A DNA stretch of 64,000 nucleotides from Winogradskyella thalassocola (lineage in GTDB: Bacteria > Bacteroidota > Bacteroidia > Flavobacteriales > Flavobacteriaceae), in assembly GCF_900099995.1 (NCBI RefSeq), contig NZ_FNCZ01000008.1, forward strand, positions 1-64,000. Reading direction: 5' to 3'. The notes beneath the pieces are model-generated. The model searched no databases. It was given only the letters and a program-made list of their open reading frames with translations, and was not told the DNA's origin. The first letter of the stretch is position 1, and every line of letters starts with the position of its first letter. This document shows, in pieces, positions 38,752 to 47,989 of this stretch. Made by a program: the position numbers and the translations under genes.

Positions 38752-39963
38752 ATGTCTATTCTAAAGGATAAGAATATTTTATTGGGCATTACTGCTGGTA
38801 TTGCCGCATATAAATCTGCTAGTTTAGTCAGATTATTCATAAAAGCAGGCGCTAACGTCAAAGTCGTTATGACGCCTGCTTCTAAAGAGTTTGTAACTCC
38901 ACTTACGCTTTCCACCTTATCAAAAAACCCGGTATATTCTTCTTTTGTAGATGAAGAAGATGATAACCAAATATGGAATAATCATGTCGATTTAGGCCTT
39001 TGGGCAGATATCTTTGTGATAGCTCCAGCTACAGCCAATACTATGGCAAAAATGGCAAATGGGGTTTGTGATAATATACTTCTAGCAACATATCTTTCGG
39101 CGAAATGTCCCATATATTTTGCGCCAGCAATGGACTTGGATATGTATAAGCACGAGTCCACCAAAACATCTTTTGAAAAACTAACATCTTACGGAAATAA
39201 ATTGATACCTGCAGGAACAGGAGAACTTGCAAGTGGTTTAGTGGGCGAAGGTCGTATGGCAGAACCCGAAGAGATTATTTCCTTTATTGAAAATGATATT
39301 TTAGATCAACTACCATTACGAGGAAAACGTGTTTTAATAACAGCTGGTCCAACCTATGAGGCTATAGATCCTGTACGTTTTATTGGTAATCATTCAAGTG
39401 GAAAAATGGGTTTCGAAATTGCTAAGGCAGCATCAAACTTAGGAGCTGAGGTTATTTTAGTTACGGGGCCAACACATCAAAAAATTTCTAATAACTTTAT
39501 AACAGTAAAACCTGTTGTGAGTGCAGAAGACATGTATAATGAAGTGCATAAGCATTTCAGTACATCAGATATTGCTATTCTTTCGGCAGCAGTGGCAGAT
39601 TATAGACCAAAGAATGTGGCCACTCAGAAAATAAAAAAGAAGGAAACGACGTTTACTATTGAGTTAGAAAAAACTAAAGATATTTTAAAATCCCTTGGGG
39701 ACATTAAAAAAGATCAGTTTTTGGTCGGCTTTGCACTAGAAACTAACAATGAATTAGAACATGCTCTAGGAAAGCTGAAGTCTAAGAATTTAGATCTCAT
39801 TGTACTGAATTCATTACAAGATAAAGGTGCAGGTTTTGGTGTGTCAACAAATAAAGTTACATTTATAACGTCTTCTAACGACATTATTGAAAATGAATTA
39901 AAATCAAAAGCAGACGTTGCTCAAGATTTAATGCACTTAATATTAAAACAAACTCATGCGTAA
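38752..39963 (+). CDS. coaBC: Bifunctional phosphopantothenoylcysteine decarboxylase/synthase
   Basis: CoaBC (403 aa) makes 4'-phosphopantetheine from phosphopantothenate, cysteine and CTP for coenzyme A. The N-terminal flavin decarboxylase (about 1-175) has LGITAGIAAYKSASLVR, NHVDLGLWADIFVIAPATANT (range) with the catalytic His, and the loop FAPAMDLDMY. The C-terminal synthase has RVLITAGPTYEAIDPVRFIGN near 192-212, AILSAAVADYRP and VGFALETN. Both halves are complete. It overlaps the start of porD by 8 bases. coaE, the last CoA step, is also in this window. Confidence 0.97.
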   Translation: MSILKDKNILLGITAGIAAYKSASLVRLFIKAGANVKVVMTPASKEFVTPLTLSTLSKNPVYSSFVDEEDDNQIWNNHVDLGLWADIFVIAPATANTMAKMANGVCDNILLATYLSAKCPIYFAPAMDLDMYKHESTKTSFEKLTSYGNKLIPAGTGELASGLVGEGRMAEPEEIISFIENDILDQLPLRGKRVLITAGPTYEAIDPVRFIGNHSSGKMGFEIAKAASNLGAEVILVTGPTHQKISNNFITVKPVVSAEDMYNEVHKHFSTSDIAILSAAVADYRPKNVATQKIKKKETTFTIELEKTKDILKSLGDIKKDQFLVGFALETNNELEHALGKLKSKNLDLIVLNSLQDKGAGFGVSTNKVTFITSSNDIIENELKSKADVAQDLMHLILKQTHA

Positions 39964-40843
39964 CCTATTTTTTATATTTGCTTTTTTATTGACGTCTGTA
40001 ACCTTTTCTCAAGAGCTAAACTGTACAGTAAATGTTATTGCCCAACAAACCGGAAACGAAAACGACGTTATATATAAAACCTTAGGAAATCAACTTACGG
40101 AGTTTGTTAATAATACCAAATGGACAAGAAGGACTTTTACACAGCAAGAACGCATTAACTGTAGTATGGTTATTAATGTCTCCCAACAAAGTAACAACTT
40201 GTTTTCAGCGTCGATTCAAGTGTCTTCTTCAAGACCTATTTTTAATTCTACCTATAGTTCTCCTGTTTATAATTATAACGATAAGACTTTTAATTTTGAG
40301 TATTTAGAATTTCAAAATTTGGTTTTTAATGAAAGCCAGTTCGAATCGAATTTAATTTCGGTGTTATCGTTTCATGTCTATATGATTTTAGGAATGGATG
40401 CAGATACATTTGAGCTTAATGGAGGCGATGAGTATTTTGAACAAGCACAAACTATTGCAAGCTATTCGCAACAACTTAACGGACAAGGCTGGAAATTAGA
40501 AGACGGATTACAATCGCGTTTTGCCTTAATTAATAATTTAATGTCACCGTCTTATAAAGACATGAGGTTAGCCATGTATAACTATCATATTAATGGTTTA
40601 GATATTATGAACGAAGGAGCCAAGGAAGGAAAGTCACAAATAATTTCGGTACTAGATGATTTACAAAAGGTGCATAGAGTAAGACCAAATTCTTTTTTAA
40701 TGCGCGTCTTTTTTGATGCTAAAGCAGATGAAATAATGGATATTCTTTCAGGTGGTCCAAATGTTAATATTACAGATGCTATGGATATCTTAAATAGAAT
40801 TGCTCCAATGCATTCTCAAAAGTGGAGGAATATTAAGTATTAG
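39956..40843 (+). CDS. porD: Type IX secretion system protein PorD (DUF4835)
   Basis: A 295-residue protein of the DUF4835 family, named PorD in T9SS studies. A signal peptide (1-19, ending TFSQ) precedes ELNCTVNVIAQQTG, NNTKWTRRTFTQQERINCS and MYNYHINGLDIMNEGAKEGKSQI near 206-228, all characteristic. It is needed for T9SS-dependent export in related organisms, although its mechanism is poorly defined. Three T9SS cargo proteins occur in this window, which fits. Its ATG overlaps coaBC by 8 bases, so translation is coupled; recN follows after its own promoter. Confidence 0.88.
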   Translation: MRNLFFIFAFLLTSVTFSQELNCTVNVIAQQTGNENDVIYKTLGNQLTEFVNNTKWTRRTFTQQERINCSMVINVSQQSNNLFSASIQVSSSRPIFNSTYSSPVYNYNDKTFNFEYLEFQNLVFNESQFESNLISVLSFHVYMILGMDADTFELNGGDEYFEQAQTIASYSQQLNGQGWKLEDGLQSRFALINNLMSPSYKDMRLAMYNYHINGLDIMNEGAKEGKSQIISVLDDLQKVHRVRPNSFLMRVFFDAKADEIMDILSGGPNVNITDAMDILNRIAPMHSQKWRNIKY

Positions 40844-40949
40844 TCTTTGTTTTACAAACTGTTTTCCTAAGGTATTGCATCAAGCCGAAGAGCTTTAATA
40901 ACACAAATATTTTTCCAATATAATTTCATATTACTTAGCCTTAAAAACC

Positions 40950-40957
40950 TAATTTTG
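40950..40957 (+). promoter_or_regulatory. Predicted promoter -7 element for recN
   Basis: TAATTTTG matches TAnnTTTG and ends 20 bases before the TTG start of recN, in the 134-base gap after porD. Confidence 0.5.
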
Positions 40958-40977
40958 TATTACATAATTATAAGCGC

Positions 40978-42630
40978 TTGTTAACATCACTTCACATAAA
41001 AAATTACGCACTCATTGATGAGTTAAACGTAGCATTTAATAATGGTTTAACTATTATTACAGGCGAGACGGGAGCTGGTAAATCTATCTTATTAGGTGGT
41101 TTATCCTTAGTTTTAGGAAAACGTGCCGACTTAAGTCAAGTTAAAAATGCAACCGAAAAATGTATTATAGAAGCCGTTTTTGATATCGCGAATTACGACT
41201 TAAAGGAGCTATTTCTATCCTTAGATTTAGATTACGATGTGCAGACCATTATTAGAAGAGAAATTTTACCTTCCGGGAAATCTAGAGCGTTTATTAACGA
41301 TACACCTGTAACCTTAGAGAGTTTGGTCGCTTTGAGTAGTTACCTTATAGATATTCACTCACAGCAACAAACACAACAGTTAACGCAAGACGATTACCAG
41401 TTTAAAGTTATTGATGCTTTGGCTGAAAATAAATCGAATTTAGAAGATTTCACTAAGCAATTAGGAACTTATAAAAAACTTCATAAAACTTTAGTTGAAT
41501 TAAAAGTGTCTAAAGCAGAATTGGTAAAAGAGTACGATTATAATCTATTCTTATCTACTGAATTAAATGAAATTAATCTAGAGAAAATTAATCTCGAAGA
41601 TTTAGAGATTCAGTATGAAGAACTCAATAATGTTGAAGTCATAGGAGAGAAACTAAGTAGTGCCAAAGCAATTTTAACGGCAGAAGATCTTGGAGTGATT
41701 GATCAGATTAATTCAGTGAAACAAGAATTATCTAAGATTTCAAGTTTCGGAAAACCCTATGAAACTTTAAAAGAACGTATCATCAGTGTTGGCATTGAAT
41801 TAGATGATATTTTAATTGAAATGGATAATCTTGAAGATAATTTATCTACAGATCCACAAGAATTAGAACGTATCAACAGCAAACTTCAAATTGTAAATAA
41901 TTTATTTCAAAAGCATTCTGTTTCAGAAATTGAAGACTTAATTGCAATCAAAAAAGATTTACAATCTAAAATAGATGACACTGAAAGTTTAGACCAAACC
42001 ATACTCGATAAAGAACAAGAGATTTTAAAAATAAACGAAAAATTGAATCAAATTGCCTTAAAGATTCATAAGAATAGAAAAAAAGTAATTCCAATTTTCG
42101 TTTCAAAATTAGAAGCGATACTTTCAGATTTAGGAATGCCAAATGCCAAGTTTAAGGTTGAATTAGAGCCAACAGATCAGTTTGTTAAAAACGGAAAAGA
42201 TAACTTACAGTTTTTATTTATGGCCAATAAAGGGTCTAGTTTTAATGAGCTTAAAAAATCAGCTTCAGGTGGAGAATTGTCGCGTATTATGTTAGCTATA
42301 AAATCTATTTTAGCGGAATACATTCAGCTGCCATCCATTATGTTTGATGAAATTGACACTGGAGTTTCAGGTGAAATTTCAAATAAAATGGGAGACATTA
42401 TGAAGCAAATGAGTAGTAGTATGCAAGTGTTTTCTATTACACATTTACCTCAAATTGCGGCGAAAGGAAATTCACATTTCAAAGTGTTTAAAACCGATAT
42501 TGAGGATATGACACATACACAGCTCAAAAAACTTAATGAAGACGAGCGTATTGTAGAAATTGCGCAAATGCTAGGTGGTTTAACCATTACAGATTCTGCA
42601 ATGGCACATGCTAAGCAATTATTGAATTAA
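40978..42630 (+). CDS. recN: DNA repair protein RecN
   Basis: RecN (550 aa), an SMC-like ATPase in double-strand break repair. The N-terminal LTSLHIKNYALIDELNVAF leads to Walker A GETGAGKS (29-36). A long coiled-coil region (about 150-370) is interrupted by the hinge. The C-terminal half has the ABC signature SASGGELSRIMLAIKS near 430-445 and Walker B MFDEIDTGVSGE. TTG is the start codon; the first ATG would remove the nucleotide loop. It is followed after about 30 bases by a TPR gene and then fabI. Confidence 0.96.
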   Translation: MLTSLHIKNYALIDELNVAFNNGLTIITGETGAGKSILLGGLSLVLGKRADLSQVKNATEKCIIEAVFDIANYDLKELFLSLDLDYDVQTIIRREILPSGKSRAFINDTPVTLESLVALSSYLIDIHSQQQTQQLTQDDYQFKVIDALAENKSNLEDFTKQLGTYKKLHKTLVELKVSKAELVKEYDYNLFLSTELNEINLEKINLEDLEIQYEELNNVEVIGEKLSSAKAILTAEDLGVIDQINSVKQELSKISSFGKPYETLKERIISVGIELDDILIEMDNLEDNLSTDPQELERINSKLQIVNNLFQKHSVSEIEDLIAIKKDLQSKIDDTESLDQTILDKEQEILKINEKLNQIALKIHKNRKKVIPIFVSKLEAILSDLGMPNAKFKVELEPTDQFVKNGKDNLQFLFMANKGSSFNELKKSASGGELSRIMLAIKSILAEYIQLPSIMFDEIDTGVSGEISNKMGDIMKQMSSSMQVFSITHLPQIAAKGNSHFKVFKTDIEDMTHTQLKKLNEDERIVEIAQMLGGLTITDSAMAHAKQLLN

Positions 42631-42663
42631 TAGTATATTTGAATTCATAAAAGCGTTGATTTA

Positions 42664-43173
42664 ATGAATGATATAGAGGGTTTATTCTTTGAAGCAGATA
42701 AGTTACTTGTTGATAATAAAATAATTGAAGGGAGAGATTTACTACTAGAGATATTGATGGATTACCCTGATTATGGAAGGGCTCACAATCACCTTGGTTG
42801 GATTTATCATTATAAATTAGTGGATTTTGTAAAAGCTCAGAAACATTATAAGCTCGCTTTGAAATATGAAAAAAATTATTATTCCACATACACAAATTAT
42901 GCCTATTTCTTAACAGATATAAAGAGCTATGACGCTATGTTGAAATTTGGTGAAGATACTCTCAAAATTAATGGCGTTGATAAAGGCATAATATATAATC
43001 AGATGGCAAGAGCATACGAACTTAAATTTAAGCTAAAAGAGGCATATCGTTATTATAAGACGGCTAAAATGCATTCCACTGCAGGAAATTATATTGAGGA
43101 AATTAATGCATCATTACAAAGAATTCAAGGGAAAATGAATTTTTTTCAAAAAATATCAATCATATTTAAATAA
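42664..43173 (+). CDS. Tetratricopeptide repeat protein
   Basis: A 169-residue TPR protein without signal peptide. Repeats can be read at about 38-71 (GRAHNHLGWIYHYKLVDFVKAQKHYKLAL, range), 72-105 (YYSTYTNYAYFLTDIKSYDAML) and 106-140 (GIIYNQMARAYELKFKLKEAYRYYKTA). The C-terminal tail INASLQRIQGKMNFFQKISIIFK may be amphipathic and touch the membrane. It probably mediates protein interactions; the partner is unknown. It sits between recN and fabI, 7 bases before fabI, and is likely co-transcribed with it. Confidence 0.82.
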   Translation: MNDIEGLFFEADKLLVDNKIIEGRDLLLEILMDYPDYGRAHNHLGWIYHYKLVDFVKAQKHYKLALKYEKNYYSTYTNYAYFLTDIKSYDAMLKFGEDTLKINGVDKGIIYNQMARAYELKFKLKEAYRYYKTAKMHSTAGNYIEEINASLQRIQGKMNFFQKISIIFK

Positions 43174-43180
43174 TTTAAAC

Positions 43181-43999
43181 ATGTCATACAACTTACTAAA
43201 AGGAAAGAAAGGAATCATATTTGGAGCTTTAGATGAAAATTCTATTGCATGGAAAACGGCAATCCGTGTTCACGAAGAAGGTGGTACGTTTGTATTAACC
43301 AACGCACCTGTTTCTATACGAATGGGCCAAATAGATGAATTAGCTAAGCAGACAGGTTCTCAAATTATTCCTGCAGATGCAACTTCTGAAGAAGATTTAC
43401 AAAACCTGGTAGAGCAATCTATGGAAATCTTAGGAGGTAAAATTGATTTTGTTTTACATTCTATAGGGATGTCTATAAACGTTAGAAAAGGAAAACATTA
43501 TACCGATCAAAATTATGCTTGGACGCAAAAAGGAACCGATGTTTCTGCGATGTCGTTTCATAAAGTTATGCAGACCCTTTATAAGGCAGATGCTATGAAT
43601 GAATGGGGAAGTATTGTAGCCTTAACTTATATGGCAGCGCAACGTGTCTTTCCAGATTATAATGATATGGCAGATAACAAAGCCTATTTAGAAAGTGTTG
43701 CACGGAGTTTTGGCTATTTCTTTGGTAGAGATAAAAAAGTACGTGTGAATACCATTTCGCAATCACCAACACCTACAACTGCTGGTACAGGAGTTAAAGG
43801 GTTTGATGGCTTTATTGCGTATGCAGAAAAAATGTCGCCATTAGGAAATGCTACAGCTATGGACTGTGCTAATTATACGATTACATTATTCAGCGATTTA
43901 ACCAAACGCGTAACGCTTCAAAACCTCTATAATGATGGAGGTTTTAGTAATATGGGAGTCAGTGACGCTGTTATGGAAGCATTTGTAGATTATCAATGA
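43181..43999 (+). CDS. fabI: Enoyl-[acyl-carrier-protein] reductase (NADH), FabI
   Basis: FabI (272 aa) performs the last reduction in each fatty-acid elongation cycle. It is an SDR: KKGIIFGALDENSIAWKTA at the N-terminus, VLHSIGMSI near 91-99 and the FabI-type Tyr-X6-Lys (Tyr160, Lys167) in FPDYNDMADNKAY. The substrate-binding region is RVNTISQSPTPTTAG near 188-202, with GVSDAVMEAF at the C-terminus. It follows the TPR gene by 7 bases and is followed by a strong terminator. Confidence 0.95.
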   Translation: MSYNLLKGKKGIIFGALDENSIAWKTAIRVHEEGGTFVLTNAPVSIRMGQIDELAKQTGSQIIPADATSEEDLQNLVEQSMEILGGKIDFVLHSIGMSINVRKGKHYTDQNYAWTQKGTDVSAMSFHKVMQTLYKADAMNEWGSIVALTYMAAQRVFPDYNDMADNKAYLESVARSFGYFFGRDKKVRVNTISQSPTPTTAGTGVKGFDGFIAYAEKMSPLGNATAMDCANYTITLFSDLTKRVTLQNLYNDGGFSNMGVSDAVMEAFVDYQ

Positions 44000-44023
44000 T
44001 ATACCCATAAATAGTATATTTTT

Positions 44024-44058
44024 AAGCCGTTATGTGATTTACATAACGGCTTTTTTTT
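44024..44058 (+). terminator. Intrinsic terminator after fabI
   Basis: AAGCCGTTATGT (44024-44035) pairs perfectly with ACATAACGGCTT (44041-44052), loop GATTT, followed by a run of Ts to 44058. Confidence 0.93.
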
Positions 44059-44239
44059 GAGTTTTAAAATGCATGAATTTTGAAAGTCTAGTTGAAATAA
44101 AATGGAGCACAATTTAAAAATGCAAGCTTAATGTTTTTTGTCGGTATTTTGGACATTTCAACGATTTGAAAGACAAAGCCAACTATAATGTGAATAATTA
44201 ACATATTTTTAAAGAATTACTAACTTAAATATAAATTTT

Positions 44240-46819
44240 ATGAAGAAAATTACATTAATGTTATTTGCGTTGATTGCCTTTTGCTGGCAGTCCAATGCGC
44301 AATTTACCGAGAATTTTGATGCAAGTACTGATTTACCTACTGGTTGGTCAATCATCAACCAAGGTGGTGCAAATGAGTGGACCATATTTAATCAAAGTAC
44401 AACTGCTTTTTCTGGAACTAATTATGCCAGAATACAATATAATCTCGCAGCTCACGACGATTATTTAATTGCACCTGCTATTACTGTTACTGCTGGTGTA
44501 AACGATAGGGTGTCGTTTTATATTAAATCGATGAATAGTGGTTATTTAGAACCTTATGAAGTAAGGCTATCTACGGACTCAAACACTTTGGATACTGATT
44601 TTAGTGTTGTGCTACAAGCTGAAGAAGAAGCAAGTACTACTTGGACAATGAAAGAGTTTGATTTAACTGCTTATATTGGGCAAACAGTATACATCGCTAT
44701 TAGAGCAACTGGAACTAATGAAGATCGTTTAGCTGTAGATGATTTTGTAAGTGATGCAATTCCTTCTTGTTATGCTGCTGAATTTGCTAGCGCAGTTGCC
44801 GTTGACGATTGTGATAATTCACAGTTTTCTATTTTAGTAGATATTACCGATTTAGGAAGTTCTGTAAATCTAGAAATCACTAACGATGCTGGTGTAGCTT
44901 CGACAACAGTTACAGCAACAGGTGAAGTTACGGTTGGTCCATTTCCTGCAGGAACACCAGTAGTATTAACACTTGAAAATGAAAATGAAGATACGTGTGA
45001 TGTTGTGTTAGACTCAGTTTTAGATTTTTGTCCAACTGCAGCTAATACATTAGATTATTACAACTTACAATGGCCTGCTGCATTAACATTTCCTGAAAAT
45101 GAAGCGGCAGATCAGATGGTTTATGCTCAAGCTTACGAAGCTGGCTTAACTGATATAGCGGTTGGTGAGGCTGCTGCTGGTATAGAAGCTTGGATTGGAT
45201 ATAGCACTACGGATACGGATCCTTCTACTGAAGATTGGACATGGGAAGTTGCTCCATTTGTATCAGAAGAAGGTACAAATGGTAATAACGATCAGTTTGC
45301 TGTAGCTATGCAAGATCTTGGTTTAACCGAGGGGACTTATTATTATGCGAGTCGTTTTACTTTAAACGCAGGTCCATATATGTATGGAGGTTTTGAAGGT
45401 GCATGGGATGCAACAACTAATCCATCAGGTGTGTTAACTATTACGGCTGCTTTACCACCTGCAAATGATGATTTTGCAAATGCTATTGCTGTAGCATGTG
45501 GTGATGTTGTTAGTGAAGATACAACATTTGCTACATTAGATGAAGATGATGCTACGGTTGATATAACTACTAATGCAGATATAGATTCACCGAATGTATG
45601 GTATAGTTTTATGGGGACAGGGGATATTGTAACTGCGTCTACTTGTATGAATACAGACTTTGATACAGAATTATTTGTTTTCACAGGAACTTCTGGAAGT
45701 TTAGTTGCTGTTGCTGCGGGTTATGATGAGTGTGGTGGTTCTGCTGTAAATTATACTGCAGAAACGACTTTTACTTCTGTAGCAGGTACGCAGTATTACA
45801 TTTCTGTAGAAGGTTACAATGTTGGTAGTGTAGGTACATTTGAATTAGCAGTTACTTGTGAAGCACCTCCAACATGTACTAATGCAACGGCAACATACAG
45901 TGTAGTTAGTGATTGTGAAACTAGTGGTGGATTTAACATTGAAGTAGATATTACAGATATGGGAACAGCTACTGCTGTTACTATAACTGACGACCAAGGG
46001 AATGATGCTCAAGCAGCAACAGAGGCGACAATGTTAACATTTGGTCCATATACAAATGCTACAGATGTAATTATTACAATAGCTGATGATAATGATGCAA
46101 CGTGTGAGCAATCAAGTGATGCTATGACTCAGTTGGCATGTCCACCAGCGAATGATGATTGTGCAGGAGCACAAGTATTAACTGTTGAAAATGAGATAGC
46201 CGATTTAGCATCTGCTACTCAGATTGCAGGATCTATAGTTGGAGCGACAGGTTCTGGTATTGACGTATGTACATATGGTGGCACAGCAAATGACGATGTT
46301 TGGTTTAGCTTTGTTGCAACTTCTACAGATATAAATATTAATGTAACTGATGATTTCGATGGTATGATTGAAGTGTTTTCAGGAGCTTGTGGTAGTTTAG
46401 TAGCAATTGAATGTGATGACTATGGAGGGCCATCTGGAAATCCAAGTATCAGTCGTACTGATTATGTAGTTGATGAAACTTACTATTTAAGAGTATATAA
46501 TTATTCCGCAACTGTAAGTGCTACACCTGATTTTACAATTGCATTATGGTCTTCTGAAGAAGCTTTAGGAATCAATGATTTTGAAACTGAAGCAGCATTC
46601 ACATACTATCCTAACCCAGTTAAAAATACATTAACATTAAATGCTCAGAACACAATAGAGCAGGTGGCAATGTATAATATGTTAGGTCAAGAAGTATTAA
46701 GAGCAACTCCTAATTCAGTTGATAGTGATTTAGATATGTCTCACTTACAAACAGGTACTTACTTTGTTAAAGTAACTATTGCAAATGTGACTGAAACTAT
46801 ACGAGTGATTAAGCAGTAA
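44240..46819 (+). CDS. Secreted adhesin-like T9SS cargo protein with duplicated modules
   Basis: An 859-residue surface or secreted protein. A signal peptide (1-20, ending SNAQ) precedes a choice-of-anchor J/cleaved-adhesin domain (about 22-175: FTENFDASTDLPTGWSIIN, YLIAPAITV, TVYIAIRATGTNEDRLAVDDF, range). Two related beta modules begin with CYAAEFASAVAVDDCDNSQF (near 177) and CTNATATYSVVSDCETSGGF (near 550). Two PPC-like modules begin with PPANDD (near 410 and 635). A T9SS type A C-terminal domain closes it (YYPNPVKNTLTLNAQ...QTGTYFVKVTI). It is rich in Asp, Thr and Ala and acidic. Likely an adhesin or carbohydrate-binding protein; the ligand is unknown. Stand-alone between two terminators. 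Confidence 0.88.
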   Translation: MKKITLMLFALIAFCWQSNAQFTENFDASTDLPTGWSIINQGGANEWTIFNQSTTAFSGTNYARIQYNLAAHDDYLIAPAITVTAGVNDRVSFYIKSMNSGYLEPYEVRLSTDSNTLDTDFSVVLQAEEEASTTWTMKEFDLTAYIGQTVYIAIRATGTNEDRLAVDDFVSDAIPSCYAAEFASAVAVDDCDNSQFSILVDITDLGSSVNLEITNDAGVASTTVTATGEVTVGPFPAGTPVVLTLENENEDTCDVVLDSVLDFCPTAANTLDYYNLQWPAALTFPENEAADQMVYAQAYEAGLTDIAVGEAAAGIEAWIGYSTTDTDPSTEDWTWEVAPFVSEEGTNGNNDQFAVAMQDLGLTEGTYYYASRFTLNAGPYMYGGFEGAWDATTNPSGVLTITAALPPANDDFANAIAVACGDVVSEDTTFATLDEDDATVDITTNADIDSPNVWYSFMGTGDIVTASTCMNTDFDTELFVFTGTSGSLVAVAAGYDECGGSAVNYTAETTFTSVAGTQYYISVEGYNVGSVGTFELAVTCEAPPTCTNATATYSVVSDCETSGGFNIEVDITDMGTATAVTITDDQGNDAQAATEATMLTFGPYTNATDVIITIADDNDATCEQSSDAMTQLACPPANDDCAGAQVLTVENEIADLASATQIAGSIVGATGSGIDVCTYGGTANDDVWFSFVATSTDININVTDDFDGMIEVFSGACGSLVAIECDDYGGPSGNPSISRTDYVVDETYYLRVYNYSATVSATPDFTIALWSSEEALGINDFETEAAFTYYPNPVKNTLTLNAQNTIEQVAMYNMLGQEVLRATPNSVDSDLDMSHLQTGTYFVKVTIANVTETIRVIKQ

Positions 46820-46841
46820 GCTTATTAACTTTATAATTTTT

Positions 46842-46872
46842 AAAAAGCCGCTAATTTTAGCGGCTTTTTTTT
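46842..46872 (+). terminator. Intrinsic terminator after the adhesin-like gene
   Basis: GCCGCTA (46847-46853) pairs with TAGCGGC (46858-46864), extended by A/T pairs, followed by a T-run. Confidence 0.92.
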
Positions 46873-46966
46873 TGCTCTAAATCCAATAGAACTCACTAGG
46901 TTGGTTTTCTGAATTTAGAATTAATTTTAAGCTACAGTAACTGTTAAAAATTGTATTTGGTTTAAT

Positions 46967-46974
46967 TACCTTTG
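46967..46974 (+). promoter_or_regulatory. Predicted promoter -7 element for the glycosyltransferase gene
   Basis: TACCTTTG matches TAnnTTTG and ends only 6 bases before the ATG at 46981. With a transcription start at the usual distance the mRNA would have almost no leader. Confidence 0.45.
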
Positions 46975-46980
46975 TGATAT

Positions 46981-47982
46981 ATGGAGACTATAGATTTTTC
47001 ATTTATTATTCCTGTTTATAACAGACCCAATGAAATTAAAGAACTGCTAGAAAGTTTTTCAAATTTTGAAGGTCAGCATACCTATGAAATTGTAATTGTA
47101 GAAGATGGCTCAACTGAGACATCAGAACCTGTTGTAGACTTGTATAATTCTCAGCTCGATATTTCTTATTATTTTAAGGAGAATTCAGGGCCAGGAGATT
47201 CTAGGAATTATGGCATGCAGAAGGCTAAAGGAAATTATTTTATAATTTTAGATTCAGATGTACTGTTACCTTCAAATTATTTAATAGAAGTGAAAACGTT
47301 TTTAAACACATCATATTATGATTGTTTTGGTGGTCCGGATGCGGCTCATAGTTCGTTTTCTAATCTTCAAAAAGCTATAAATTTTGCTATGACTTCTTTT
47401 ATTACTACAGGTGGTATAAGAGGAGGGAAGCAAAATGTGGAAGATTTTCAGCCACGAAGTTTTAATATGGGGTTGTCTAAAAAAGCTTTTATAGCTTCTG
47501 GTGGATTTGGTAAAATTTATCCTGGAGAAGATCCAGACTTATCCTTACGATTACAAAAATTAGGCTTTAAAACAAACTTAATAGAAACTGCTTTTGTATA
47601 TCACAAACGGCGTATCTCGTGGTCTAAATTTTATAAGCAAGTCTATAAATTTGGTATGGTAAGACCTATACTAAACCAATGGCACCCAAATTCTAAAAGT
47701 ATAGTGTATTGGTTTCCTACGGTATTTAGTTTAGGCTTTATAATTTCCATACTATTGGCAGCCTTTCAATTTAATCTGCTGCTATATTTTTACGGATTGT
47801 ATTTCGCTTTAGCGTTCATACTAGCATTAATTACAAATCGAAACTTAAGTGTTGCATTTCAAGCTCTATTGGCCATTGTTATTCAGTTTTTTGGATATGG
47901 TTATGGTTTTTTGAAATCGACATTTAATTTAGTTATCTTAGGAAAAGATCCTGAAGACGCATTTCCAGAACTATTTTTTTAA
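46981..47982 (+). CDS. Family 2 glycosyltransferase with C-terminal membrane helices
   Basis: A 333-residue GT2 enzyme. The N-terminal FIIPVYNRPNEIKELLESF, VEDGSTET near 41-48, the acceptor/nucleotide segment GPGDSRNYGMQKAKG near 74-88 and the DSD-type metal site ILDSDVLLP near 93-101 are standard for GT-A folds; the later GGFGKIYPGEDPDLSLRLQKLGF has the catalytic ED. Two or three C-terminal transmembrane helices (about 240-315) suggest membrane association and use of a polyprenyl or lipid acceptor. The sugar donor is unknown. First of a GT2-YbbR-coaE run. Confidence 0.92.
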   Translation: METIDFSFIIPVYNRPNEIKELLESFSNFEGQHTYEIVIVEDGSTETSEPVVDLYNSQLDISYYFKENSGPGDSRNYGMQKAKGNYFIILDSDVLLPSNYLIEVKTFLNTSYYDCFGGPDAAHSSFSNLQKAINFAMTSFITTGGIRGGKQNVEDFQPRSFNMGLSKKAFIASGGFGKIYPGEDPDLSLRLQKLGFKTNLIETAFVYHKRRISWSKFYKQVYKFGMVRPILNQWHPNSKSIVYWFPTVFSLGFIISILLAAFQFNLLLYFYGLYFALAFILALITNRNLSVAFQALLAIVIQFFGYGYGFLKSTFNLVILGKDPEDAFPELFF

Positions 47983-47989
47983 ATTTTAA

